A stretch of DNA of 64,000 nt from Promethearchaeota archaeon (lineage in GTDB: Archaea; Asgardarchaeota; Lokiarchaeia; Sigynarchaeales; SOKP01): the NCBI GenBank assembly GCA_013375495.1, contig JABXKC010000006.1:1-64000 (forward strand). The letters are read 5' to 3'. The position numbers and the translations under genes were made by a program. Each line of letters begins with the position of its first letter. Position 1 is the stretch's first letter. Below are positions 11,111 through 18,523 of this stretch, piece by piece. Below the pieces are notes generated by a model. That model was not told the origin of the DNA. It made no database searches and saw only the letters and a list, made by a program, of their open reading frames with translations.

Positions 11111-11118
11111 TTATATAA
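11111..11118 (-). promoter_or_regulatory. TATA box candidate of the thermosome gene
   Basis: On the minus strand 'ttatataa' lies 43-50 bases before the thermosome ATG, close to the archaeal consensus and at a plausible distance for a short leader. No clear BRE or heat-shock operator can be made out. Confidence 0.4.
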
Positions 11119-11467
11119 TGATCTCTAAGTCATAAAATTAAAAAAGTTTACGAAAATTGTAATTTTTGAATCGCGAAAGTGTGAACCTTTAAAATAATTG
11201 GTAATAAAAAGGAATTGTCCCAAACACTTTTAATTCTTAACTGTAATTATTAATGATCTTCGACAGTGATAATCTTATCATTTGTTTTTAAGTGAATGGA
11301 GGATTAACGAATCTTATCTCTATTAATTAATCTATTCCCACTAAATTTTCATTGAAATCAGACACTGAAAGTAGCGAATAATTGGTTTTATATATAAGTC
11401 TACGCAATCCATTTTTTTTATTTAGGTGTCTTTCTATGTGATATTTTTAATCAATTTTTTAAGATTT
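11119..11467. other. Intergenic region between thermosome and kelch gene
   Basis: About 350 AT-rich bases without a supported gene. It contains one copy (11345-11368) of a 24-base element found again at 15400-15423. The remainder should hold the kelch gene terminator and the upstream part of the thermosome promoter. Confidence 0.35.
11345..11368 (+). repeat. 24-base intergenic repeat, copy 1
   Basis: Matches 15400-15423 at 22 of 24 positions, including an identical 18-base block ('attttcattgaaatcaga'). Both copies are intergenic and downstream of minus-strand genes. Function unknown. Confidence 0.5.
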
Positions 11468-14038
11468 TTATTCTCTTTTTTTACGTAATAACAAACCAAG
11501 AATAGCCCCTATTCCTATACCTAAGCCTAAGGAAAAACCAATACTAAGACCTAATATAAGCGGTATATTCATTTCATCATATAATGACGTAAGAGTAAAT
11601 GTAATGTTGACGCTTTTTAGTAGAGGTGTATTATTTTGCAACGAATTCGATCGAAAAATTACTCTGTATTTAATAAATTTACTTATTCCTTGAAAAGAGA
11701 AGTTTTCATCGTGTAAATCAGTGTAAAGAAAATCTTCTTCCTCAGGTGAATTTGAAAATCCAACTTGGATATGAAGAGATTGCCCACTCGGTTGGTCTCT
11801 GGGATCCCATGTTATTCCCCCTGAGATCTTATACGAATCTTCGAAAATTGTTATTTTGGAATCAAAAATTCCTTGTGGGAAATAGTTATCTGTAATTTTA
11901 TAAACCCATATACTATCACTATAATCCCATATATTCTTAGGTCCTCCAAATAAGATCACTTTGTCGTCTTTTGAGTCATAGATTATGGAATGACCACCGC
12001 TTGCGTATGGTTGTACTGTTGGATGCATATTTATCCAGATATTGTCAGTATAATTATAAATCCATATAGCATCATCACTTTGACAATACCATCCCCCAAA
12101 TAAGATTACTTGATCATGAGTAGAGTCATAGACCATAGAATGACCCGATCTCGCACTTGGTTTTATTGGCGAATCCATAATCTTCCAAGAATTATTGCTA
12201 TAGGTATAAATCCAGGTTTCATCAGTAACTTGCCAATTCCCATCATACCCCCCAAATAAGATTACTTGATCGTGGGAAGAATCATAGACCATGGAATGAT
12301 CGCTTCTTGCACTGGGGTTTATTAATTGATTCTTTTTCTTCCAAGAATTATTGTTATAGGTATAGATCCAGGTCTCAGAATATATTACACTAGTATTATG
12401 AGGATTATAGCTATTTCCACCATATAAGATTACCTGATCGTGAGTAGAGTCATAAACCATGGAAAATTCCTCTCTTTTACTTGGTTTTATTAGCGGATTC
12501 ATTTTTTTCCAAGAATTATTGTTATAAGTATAGATCCAAGTTTCATCACTATCTTGCTCACTCCCAATATAACCTCCAAATAAGATTACTTGATCATGAG
12601 TAGAGTCATAGACCATGGAATGACCCATTCTCGCACTCGGTTTTGTTGTAGGATTCATATTCTTCCAAGAATTATTGGTACAAGTATAGATCCAGGTTTC
12701 TTCGTTTAAATTGCCATTTTTATCAATTCCACCAAATAAGATAACTTGATTATGGGTAGAGTCATAGGTCATAGAGTGCCTTGTTCTCGAAAATGGTACG
12801 GGGACAGCTCTTGTCCAATAATTACCACTGTAATTATAGAACCACCACGAATTATCTACATCATGACCTACTAAACCACCAAATAAAATTACAGAGTTAT
12901 GGGTAGAGTCATAGATCATGGAATGATCCTCTCTCGCACTCGGTTTTGTTGAGGGATTCATATTAATCCACGCATTACTGCTATAATTATAAATCCAAGT
13001 GTCTCCATTGTCATGCAGACTTTTATCCCATCCTCCGAATAAGATTGTCTGGTTATTTTTACAATCATAGACCATAGAATGACCATCTCTTGCACTTGGT
13101 TTGGTTAACGGATTCATGTTGATCCATGAATTATCAGTAAAATTATAAATCCATGTATCATCTTTCATATCCGGATCTGGTCCAAATAATATCGACTGGT
13201 ATCTTTCATTACCACCAAAAAGGACAACACAATCAAGTGTAGAGTCATAGACCATTGAAGTAGAATATCTTGAACTTGGCTTTTCTGTTGTGTTCATATT
13301 GGTCCATGAATTATTACTATACGTATAGATCCACGTTTCATTATAATACACATATCTATTTATTTCATAATTAGCATACATTCCCCCAAATAATATCACC
13401 TGATCATGTATAGAATCATAAACCATTGAATGGCGGTATCTTGGGGCTGGATTGATTATGGGGTTCATTTTAGTCCATGCATTGTTGCTATAATTATAGA
13501 TCCATAATTCATTATAAGTTATAATCGGTTCATCAAGATTATAATCAATATATACTCCACCATATAGAATCACTTGATCGTGAGCGGAGTCATAGACCAT
13601 AGAAGTTGAAGCTCTTCTGCTTGGTCTGGTTGTGGGATTCATATTGGTCCAGGAATTCTCAGTATAATTATAAATCCATGTATCATCATAGTATTGCCCA
13701 TCATACCCACCAAACATGATTCCAAGGTCATGAGTAGAGTCATAGACCATAGAGTGATGCGATCTCTCGCTTGGAAATGGAGTAATATCGGTCCAAAAAT
13801 TATAATGTTCAAGTTTTAAATAACCTTCATTATCTAATATTAAATGTTCCCTTACTCCTTCGAGAAACTCATTCTTTTCTTCTAAAATAGTTCCAGATGG
13901 TTTAATATCGGCATCTAGACCTATTCTATCTATATTTGACTTGTAATTGGACGGTATAATGTCATAGGACAGAATTGGAAACGTAATCGAAATTAAAAAA
14001 ATAAAGATAAGATACTTTCTTAGGCTTTTTTTGATAAT
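11468..14038 (-). CDS. Secreted, membrane-anchored protein with twelve kelch-type repeats; non-canonical start
   Basis: The first ATG in frame (13750) lies inside the first repeat, but the frame stays open upstream to a stop at 14051-14053 and there encodes a signal-peptide-like N-terminus (IIKKSLRKYLIFIFLISITF) with no ATG, GTG or TTG. I set the start at the ATT at 14038, which follows an 'aaaagggg' Shine-Dalgarno-like run; the product is then 856 residues. Twelve repeats of about 50-60 residues follow, each built on 'HSMVYDSTHDQVILFGG', 'ETWIYTYNNNSW' and 'NPxxKPSAR', forming one or two kelch beta-propellers. A beta-rich region, a Gly-rich membrane segment and 'RKKRE' end the protein. It is an extracellular binding protein anchored at the C-terminus; ligand unknown. 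Confidence 0.8.
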   Translation of the reverse strand: MIKKSLRKYLIFIFLISITFPILSYDIIPSNYKSNIDRIGLDADIKPSGTILEEKNEFLEGVREHLILDNEGYLKLEHYNFWTDITPFPSERSHHSMVYDSTHDLGIMFGGYDGQYYDDTWIYNYTENSWTNMNPTTRPSRRASTSMVYDSAHDQVILYGGVYIDYNLDEPIITYNELWIYNYSNNAWTKMNPIINPAPRYRHSMVYDSIHDQVILFGGMYANYEINRYVYYNETWIYTYSNNSWTNMNTTEKPSSRYSTSMVYDSTLDCVVLFGGNERYQSILFGPDPDMKDDTWIYNFTDNSWINMNPLTKPSARDGHSMVYDCKNNQTILFGGWDKSLHDNGDTWIYNYSSNAWINMNPSTKPSAREDHSMIYDSTHNSVILFGGLVGHDVDNSWWFYNYSGNYWTRAVPVPFSRTRHSMTYDSTHNQVILFGGIDKNGNLNEETWIYTCTNNSWKNMNPTTKPSARMGHSMVYDSTHDQVILFGGYIGSEQDSDETWIYTYNNNSWKKMNPLIKPSKREEFSMVYDSTHDQVILYGGNSYNPHNTSVIYSETWIYTYNNNSWKKKNQLINPSARSDHSMVYDSSHDQVILFGGYDGNWQVTDETWIYTYSNNSWKIMDSPIKPSARSGHSMVYDSTHDQVILFGGWYCQSDDAIWIYNYTDNIWINMHPTVQPYASGGHSIIYDSKDDKVILFGGPKNIWDYSDSIWVYKITDNYFPQGIFDSKITIFEDSYKISGGITWDPRDQPSGQSLHIQVGFSNSPEEEDFLYTDLHDENFSFQGISKFIKYRVIFRSNSLQNNTPLLKSVNITFTLTSLYDEMNIPLILGLSIGFSLGLGIGIGAILGLLLRKKRE

Positions 14039-14171
14039 TTTTAACCCCTTTTATTTGGAATTCTTAACTGTATAATTAACATTTAAATTATTCATCCATA
14101 TAAAGTTATTATTAGGGAATTGTAAAGATGGTACTTAGTTCCCAAAAAACTAGATCTAAGTAGATATAAAT

Positions 14172-14489
14172 TTAATAAGCTAATCCTTTAAAGAAGTGAA
14201 CTGTAGTAAACATGTGTCTGCCTCCCGTTCGAAGGTAATCCATAGCTTGTTCAATTCCCTCGATAGTTAAATCAAACATTGGAATAATGCTCGAAATAAT
14301 CTTTCGGGTCCAGGGCGCCCATTCTGGGCGAATCAGTTCTGGGTTTAACCATACAACATTATTTTTGAAATGGTTTGCGAGTTCTCGAATATAATAAATT
14401 CCAGTAGTTTTACCTTCTTGTAAAATGTAAGGAATCCTGTAAAAAACCACCTTGGTGGGCGAGGTGCTCTTTATTGGTTTTCTTACCAA
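14172..14489 (-). pseudogene. C-terminal fragment of a VWA-domain (CoxE-like) protein
   Basis: 105 codons from a TTG. The segment 'ELANHFKNNVVWLNPELI', followed by 'IISSIIPMFDLTIEGIEQAM', resembles the last strands and helix of von Willebrand A domains of the CoxE type, where 'VVWLNP' and a 'P-M-F/Y-L-T-xxG' stretch occur near the C-terminus. The MIDAS residues (DxSxS) and the first two thirds of the domain are missing and are not found upstream in any frame. It is therefore a truncated remnant. An independent small protein is possible but unlikely. Confidence 0.5.
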
Positions 14490-14579
14490 TCGGGGTCATC
14501 TTTTTCCAAATAATGAGTTATTTTTTATAAGATTAGCAATAATTCATAGGGAAAGTTGAAAAATTATGACTAAAGATTA

Positions 14580-14798
14580 TTAGAAATATATCCCTCCAGT
14601 TAATAGAGCAACTATAGTTATTATTGCTACTATTATACAAGCAATTATACAAGCAGAGGAATTAAACTCTTTAATACAAGCATTGCATTGGGTGTATCCT
14701 CTTAGAATAGCGTCACTGCGATTCATGTGCTTAAGCGTTCTTGAACGAGATAAATATCCACAATTATGCCTATGATATAGTTTACTACCCTTTCCCAT
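14580..14798 (-). CDS. Small membrane protein with a YHRxxC putative metal-binding motif
   Basis: 72 residues. The N-terminal half has 'KLYHRHNCGYLSRSR' and, 20 residues on, 'GYTQCNACI', a His/Cys arrangement like the Ada-type or 'YHRPxCRYL' metal-binding modules found at the ends of nucleases and other proteins. The C-terminal half is one hydrophobic segment (about residues 47-70). Its first 76 bases overlap the end of the preceding gene in another frame, which suggests translational coupling or a frameshifted single gene. Function is not known. Confidence 0.5.
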   Translation of the reverse strand: MGKGSKLYHRHNCGYLSRSRTLKHMNRSDAILRGYTQCNACIKEFNSSACIIACIIVAIITIVALLTGGIYF

Positions 14799-15130
14799 AT
14801 ATACTTCAAAATCTTTTTTTCTATAACATACTTAACCGATTCATCATTTGTAAACGAATTCAAATTCACATCCTTGTTTGCTTTCATTCTCAGATACTTC
14901 TGCCAAATTTCATCTTTTTTTCCTATAAAAATCCTCGCTTTTTTTTGTTGTTTTTTGGAGTCTAGTTTATCATGAAAAATAGTATATCTACCACATCTAT
15001 TACAAATTAAAGTAATGCTCCTAAAACCATTGGAAACCCTCCAACCAAATTGATTATCGAATCTTTCTCCTTCTGTATTCCCTATGTTTCCACAATGGGG
15101 ACATTTAACCTTTCTGACCCTTTTTTCCAT
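14723..15130 (-). CDS. Zinc-ribbon protein of unknown function
   Basis: From the ATG at 15130 the product is 135 residues; a TTG at 15184 would add 18 residues. It has 'CPHCGNIG' near the N-terminus and 'CNRCGRY' about 36 residues later, a two-knuckle zinc ribbon, then a basic lysine-rich stretch. The C-terminal part ('VVNYIIGIIVDIYL') is hydrophobic and falls in the overlap with the 72-residue gene. No family is recognised. The pair forms a two-gene unit on the minus strand. Confidence 0.5.
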   Translation of the reverse strand: MEKRVRKVKCPHCGNIGNTEGERFDNQFGWRVSNGFRSITLICNRCGRYTIFHDKLDSKKQQKKARIFIGKKDEIWQKYLRMKANKDVNLNSFTNDESVKYVIEKKILKYIWERVVNYIIGIIVDIYLVQERLST

Positions 15131-15184
15131 AATATTCGACTTTTGATGTTTGAATCTTAAATCAAGATTGATTATTAATTTCAA

Positions 15185-15568
15185 AATTAAAAGTAGGAAA
15201 TATTGACTTTTATAGTAATAAATTTATAATTACAAAATAATTATTTATTCATTGCGCAAAATTCAAAAAAATTCCTTTAGATAGTTTTTTAAATTCTAAA
15301 AATATAGTAAAGAATCCCCAACTCCCTAACTCTTCTCTTTTTCAGATTTATTAAATTCGAGTTAACTGATATTAAATACCAGATTTTTTTTTCAAAGGAA
15401 TTTTCATTGAAATCAGATGCTGAATTTACTTTCTGATTAGTTTATTAATATGAATTATTACTGCAATTAGGAGATTAATACTTCAAAAAACGGGCAAACT
15501 CTCGAAGATAGGGTAAGTTAAACATTGTATATATCAATATTTAAAAAGAAGCAAATGTTATTTTTACT
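15185..15568. other. Intergenic region, no gene seen
   Basis: 384 AT-rich bases between the zinc-ribbon gene and the eL40 gene. I find no ORF of coding quality and no tRNA-like cloverleaf. It carries the second copy of the 24-base element at 15400-15423. Confidence 0.4.
15400..15423 (+). repeat. 24-base intergenic repeat, copy 2
   Basis: Same element as 11345-11368 with two differences (tg for ca near the 3' end). Confidence 0.5.
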
Positions 15569-15730
15569 TTATTTCTGTAGTTCTCTTTTCTTTAGGCGTA
15601 AATCTTTAGATCTGCACCTACGACATTTTTTTGCTCTGACGGGGTTTAAGGCTCCGCACTTGCGACAAACTGTTTTCATTAATAAATGATGTCGTGCAAT
15701 TTTTCTTTTATATGGGTCATCAATTGGCAT
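15569..15730 (-). CDS. rpl40e: Ribosomal protein eL40
   Basis: 53 residues from the ATG at 15730: 'MPIDDPYKRKIARHHLL', then 'CRKCGALNPVRAKKCRRC' and a basic 'LRLKKRELQK' tail. The four cysteines form the zinc finger typical of L40e, and the N-terminal 'MPIDDP' is the usual archaeal beginning. A longer reading from 15832 would add 34 residues foreign to the family, and a good ribosome binding site sits before 15730, so the short start is right. The protein belongs to the large ribosomal subunit; in eukaryotes the homologue is made as a fusion to ubiquitin, here it is free. Confidence 0.93.
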   Translation of the reverse strand: MPIDDPYKRKIARHHLLMKTVCRKCGALNPVRAKKCRRCRSKDLRLKKRELQK

Positions 15731-15738
15731 ATAATATT

Positions 15739-15745
15739 CTCCTTT
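15739..15745 (-). promoter_or_regulatory. Ribosome binding site of the eL40 gene
   Basis: On the minus strand 'aaaggag' ends eight bases before the ATG at 15730. This decides the short eL40 start and shows that Shine-Dalgarno sites are used at least by some genes here. Confidence 0.6.
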
Positions 15746-15973
15746 ATCTGCTAACCATTTTGGTTTGTTTAATATGCATTTAAACGCTATTCTTTTTGAA
15801 ACAATTCTTTTAAGTCTCAATTTAAGTTTCAAGTAAAGAATATTTTGTAAAACATTTGCAAGCTAAAAAATTTTTTGATATAGGATTACATACAATAAAG
15901 AAATAAAGTAAAAATTAAAATTTTATAAATAATTTTAGGCATTAAGTTAGAATTATATTAATTTCAAATATAG

Positions 15974-16177
15974 TTGAAAAAGTTGCCAAGCGAGATATTT
16001 GACGAGGAAAAGTTTTTAGAATTAGCGGAGTTTGCCGTTCATTGTCGGGTTAAACGAGTAAAAGATGTTGTGAAGTTGAAATTAAGAACCAAAAAACGAC
16101 TTTATACCTATAAAACGGACCCTACAACTGCCGATAGACTTGTAAGGAATCTAACTTGTGATATTATCGAGTTATAA
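15974..16177 (+). CDS. rpl38e: Ribosomal protein eL38
   Basis: 67 residues with the family core 'FLELAEFAVHCRVKRVKDVVKLKLRTKKRLYTYKT' (read as two adjoining blocks), matching eukaryotic and archaeal L38e. The TTG start at 15974 is fixed by the in-frame TAG directly before it. eL38 occurs in eukaryotes and only some archaea (TACK and Asgard groups), so it supports the Asgard assignment. It is the first gene of a plus-strand cluster with the KH protein (16 bases on), pth2 and truD. Confidence 0.85.
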   Translation: MKKLPSEIFDEEKFLELAEFAVHCRVKRVKDVVKLKLRTKKRLYTYKTDPTTADRLVRNLTCDIIEL

Positions 16178-16193
16178 GTGGATTAGAAGCTAA

Positions 16194-16703
16194 ATGAAAG
16201 ATCTTCCTGCGTGTAAAACATGTGTAAATTCCGAATTTTTATGTGCTAGTTGTCAAGAAAAACTAGATTCGGGAGTTCTTACTCAATTTGAATTAGATTT
16301 AGCTAAGGATTTACTTGTTTTGGAAGAAGAAGAAAAATTTGGATTTTTAAAAAACGTATCATTTTTAAAAGCAATCGATTTCGAGGATGTCGTCATATTT
16401 GTAGTCGGAAAGAAAGATAAGATAAAAATCACGCAAAACTTAATAAATTGGATAAAAGAAACGTACGAAGTAGACGATATAATCTTAATCGAACGGACTC
16501 AAAAAATTAGAGCCACCTTAGAAAGTTTAATCGCTCCAAGCAAATTGATTTCACTTAACGAGATTTTTTTAGCTACAGGAGATATTGAATTTAAAGGAGT
16601 TCTTTCCAAAAAGGATCAAGAAGTTATCTTATTTACCAAGGAAGAACTTGAAGAATTAATTCTTGAGCTCACTGGCAAAACAATTCGTATCGAATTTGAA
16701 TAA
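16194..16703 (+). CDS. NusA-like KH-domain RNA-binding protein with N-terminal zinc finger
   Basis: 169 residues. The N-terminus has 'CKTCVNSEFLCASC' (two CxxC pairs), followed by 'SGVLTQFELDLAKDLLVLEEE' and two alpha/beta modules of KH type with a degenerate GxxG loop ('VVGKKDKIKIT'). This layout matches the archaeal NusA-like/KH proteins often encoded next to translation genes. A role in transcription elongation or ribosome-linked RNA binding is expected by homology only. It follows eL38 by 16 bases, so both are likely on one transcript. Confidence 0.65.
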   Translation: MKDLPACKTCVNSEFLCASCQEKLDSGVLTQFELDLAKDLLVLEEEEKFGFLKNVSFLKAIDFEDVVIFVVGKKDKIKITQNLINWIKETYEVDDIILIERTQKIRATLESLIAPSKLISLNEIFLATGDIEFKGVLSKKDQEVILFTKEELEELILELTGKTIRIEFE

Positions 16704-16755
16704 AGATAATTATTTTATTTCTCAATTTCTTATTATCGAATAGGTTTAATATATT

Positions 16756-17112
16756 ATGGATGAATATAAACAAGTCATCTTAATACGGACAGATTTAAAG
16801 ATGGGTACGGGGAAGAAATGTGCCCAGTCGTGCCATGCTTCGATATCTTCAGCAGATTTGGTAAGGGTAAAAAATAAAGAAGTATGGAAAAAATGGAAAA
16901 ACACAGGGCAAAAGAAAGTGGTTCTAAGAGTAAGTGGTATGGAGGAACTAAAAGAGATTGTTTCTAAATTAGAAAGAAGTAAGATTCCGTTTTTTTTAAT
17001 TCAAGATGCTGGTTTAACTCAACTAGCTCCTGGAACCACCACAGCTTTAGGAATAGGACCTGAACTCTCAAAAACCTTAGATAAAGTTACGGGGGATATA
17101 AAGTTACTCTAA
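16756..17112 (+). CDS. pth2: Peptidyl-tRNA hydrolase, type II (Pth2)
   Basis: 118 residues, the standard length. The family pattern is complete: '[20 protein letters not shown]' with the conserved 'GKxxAQxxHA' (catalytic His in 'SCHAS'), '[11 protein letters not shown]', '[19 protein letters not shown]' and a final short strand. The enzyme releases tRNA from prematurely ended peptidyl-tRNA. It lies 52 bases after the KH gene and 24 bases before truD, in a translation-related cluster. Confidence 0.95.
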   Translation: MDEYKQVILIRTDLKMGTGKKCAQSCHASISSADLVRVKNKEVWKKWKNTGQKKVVLRVSGMEELKEIVSKLERSKIPFFLIQDAGLTQLAPGTTTALGIGPELSKTLDKVTGDIKLL

Positions 17113-17136
17113 TATAATACTTTTAGGCTAATTAAA

Positions 17137-18519
17137 TTGGAAGAAAATAGAGATAGTGTTCACATCTTTAATAATAACGAGAGAGAAGTTGAAAAAATTG
17201 TAGGGATTGAAGTATTTTCAACTTCTGGAATAAAAGCTATTCATGGAACTATTAAAAACCGTTATAAGGACTTCATCGTTAAAGAGATCACTTATTCAGG
17301 ACGAGTTCTAGAGATTAACGAGGATTACACTCCTACAAGTTATTCTGCAGAAACCAAAGACAAATATACTACTTTTAACCTCGTGAAAATCAATAAAGAC
17401 ACATTTGAAGCAGTAAGATTGATTAGCGATGCTTTGGGAATAGCACCAAAAGCAATAGAATATGCAGGATTAAAGGATAAACGAGCCATAACCGTTCAGC
17501 AAGCCTCAATTAAAGGAAATCATATTGAAAAGTTAAAGAAATTAAAATTAAAAGATATTTTCATTAGAAACATCAATCCTTCAAAATATCCCGTTAAATT
17601 AGGAAATAATTGGGGGAACCACTTTGAAATTACTATTAGAAATATTGAACATAAAAATAATGAAAAAGAAGAAATAGAAGATTTGCTAGCAATTTTACGC
17701 ACTCGAGGATTTCCAAATTACTACGGGATTCAAAGATTTGGCACTTTTAGGCCGAATTCGCACCTATTAGGGAGATTTATTTTAGAAAACAAATTTAAAA
17801 AGGCGTTTGATGAGCTTGTTATAGCAACTTATTCCTCAGAATTACCTCAATCTCGAAAAGTGAGGGAAGATCTAAGAAAAACAGGTAACCTCGAAAAAGC
17901 GTACGAGGTATTTCCTAAAAGTTTAAATTATGAAAGAATGATGATTAAATACCTAATAGATAACCCTAGTGATTACGAAGGAGCAATTAATCACTTACCT
18001 AAGTACCTCATTAAGTTACTGATTAGTTCAATTCAATCTTATTTATTTAATAAAATGATAACTTTGAGATATAAAAAGGGAATTTCTTTAAATAAACCCG
18101 TTAAAGGCGATATATTCAACATTTTAGACGACGAGAATGGTAATATCACTCAAATCAAATATCTGTACAACGGATTGTACGATAAGTTTCTCCAAGAAGC
18201 CTACGATTTAAACCGAGCTAAAATAGTTTATCCATTAATTGGATATAATACCAAATTAGACAATTATCCAGCCATTAAATCTTTAGCATTAAAAATTTTG
18301 GATGATGAGGGAATTTCTTCAGAAATATTTAAAAATAAATTGCTAGAAACATACGAGTTCAAGGGATCTTTTAGATCAATAATTACTAAACCTTTGGGCT
18401 TAAACATTTTGGACTATTCTAAGGATGATGTTTTTCAAAATAGACATAAATTAAAAATCGAGTTTTCTCTACAGAAGGGCTCGTATGCAACATTACTATT
18501 ACGAGAGATCGTAAAATAG
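17137..18519 (+). CDS. truD: tRNA pseudouridine(13) synthase TruD
   Basis: 460 residues with the TruD signature 'EYAGLKDKRAITVQQ', in which D114 is the catalytic aspartate, and 'FPNYYGIQRFG' and 'NHLPKYLIKLLISSIQSYLFN' as in the archaeal TruD/Pus7 family. It isomerises U13 in tRNA. The start is a TTG at 17137; the 'FIVKEI' strand follows at about residue 45 as expected. The gene ends four bases from the convergent methyltransferase gene. Confidence 0.95.
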   Translation: MEENRDSVHIFNNNEREVEKIVGIEVFSTSGIKAIHGTIKNRYKDFIVKEITYSGRVLEINEDYTPTSYSAETKDKYTTFNLVKINKDTFEAVRLISDALGIAPKAIEYAGLKDKRAITVQQASIKGNHIEKLKKLKLKDIFIRNINPSKYPVKLGNNWGNHFEITIRNIEHKNNEKEEIEDLLAILRTRGFPNYYGIQRFGTFRPNSHLLGRFILENKFKKAFDELVIATYSSELPQSRKVREDLRKTGNLEKAYEVFPKSLNYERMMIKYLIDNPSDYEGAINHLPKYLIKLLISSIQSYLFNKMITLRYKKGISLNKPVKGDIFNILDDENGNITQIKYLYNGLYDKFLQEAYDLNRAKIVYPLIGYNTKLDNYPAIKSLALKILDDEGISSEIFKNKLLETYEFKGSFRSIITKPLGLNILDYSKDDVFQNRHKLKIEFSLQKGSYATLLLREIVK

Positions 18520-18523
18520 AGGA

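Noticed and set aside
12050..13750. Regularly spaced near-identical DNA blocks that could be taken for a CRISPR or satellite array
   Set aside because: They are in frame, about 150-180 bases apart, and encode kelch repeats.
15185..15568. Possible tRNA or structured RNA in the spacer before the eL40 gene
   Set aside because: No TTC-loop consensus and no paired acceptor stem could be found.
15731..15832. N-terminal extension of eL40 by 34 codons
   Set aside because: The extension is foreign to the family and the ribosome site at 15739-15745 marks the ATG at 15730.
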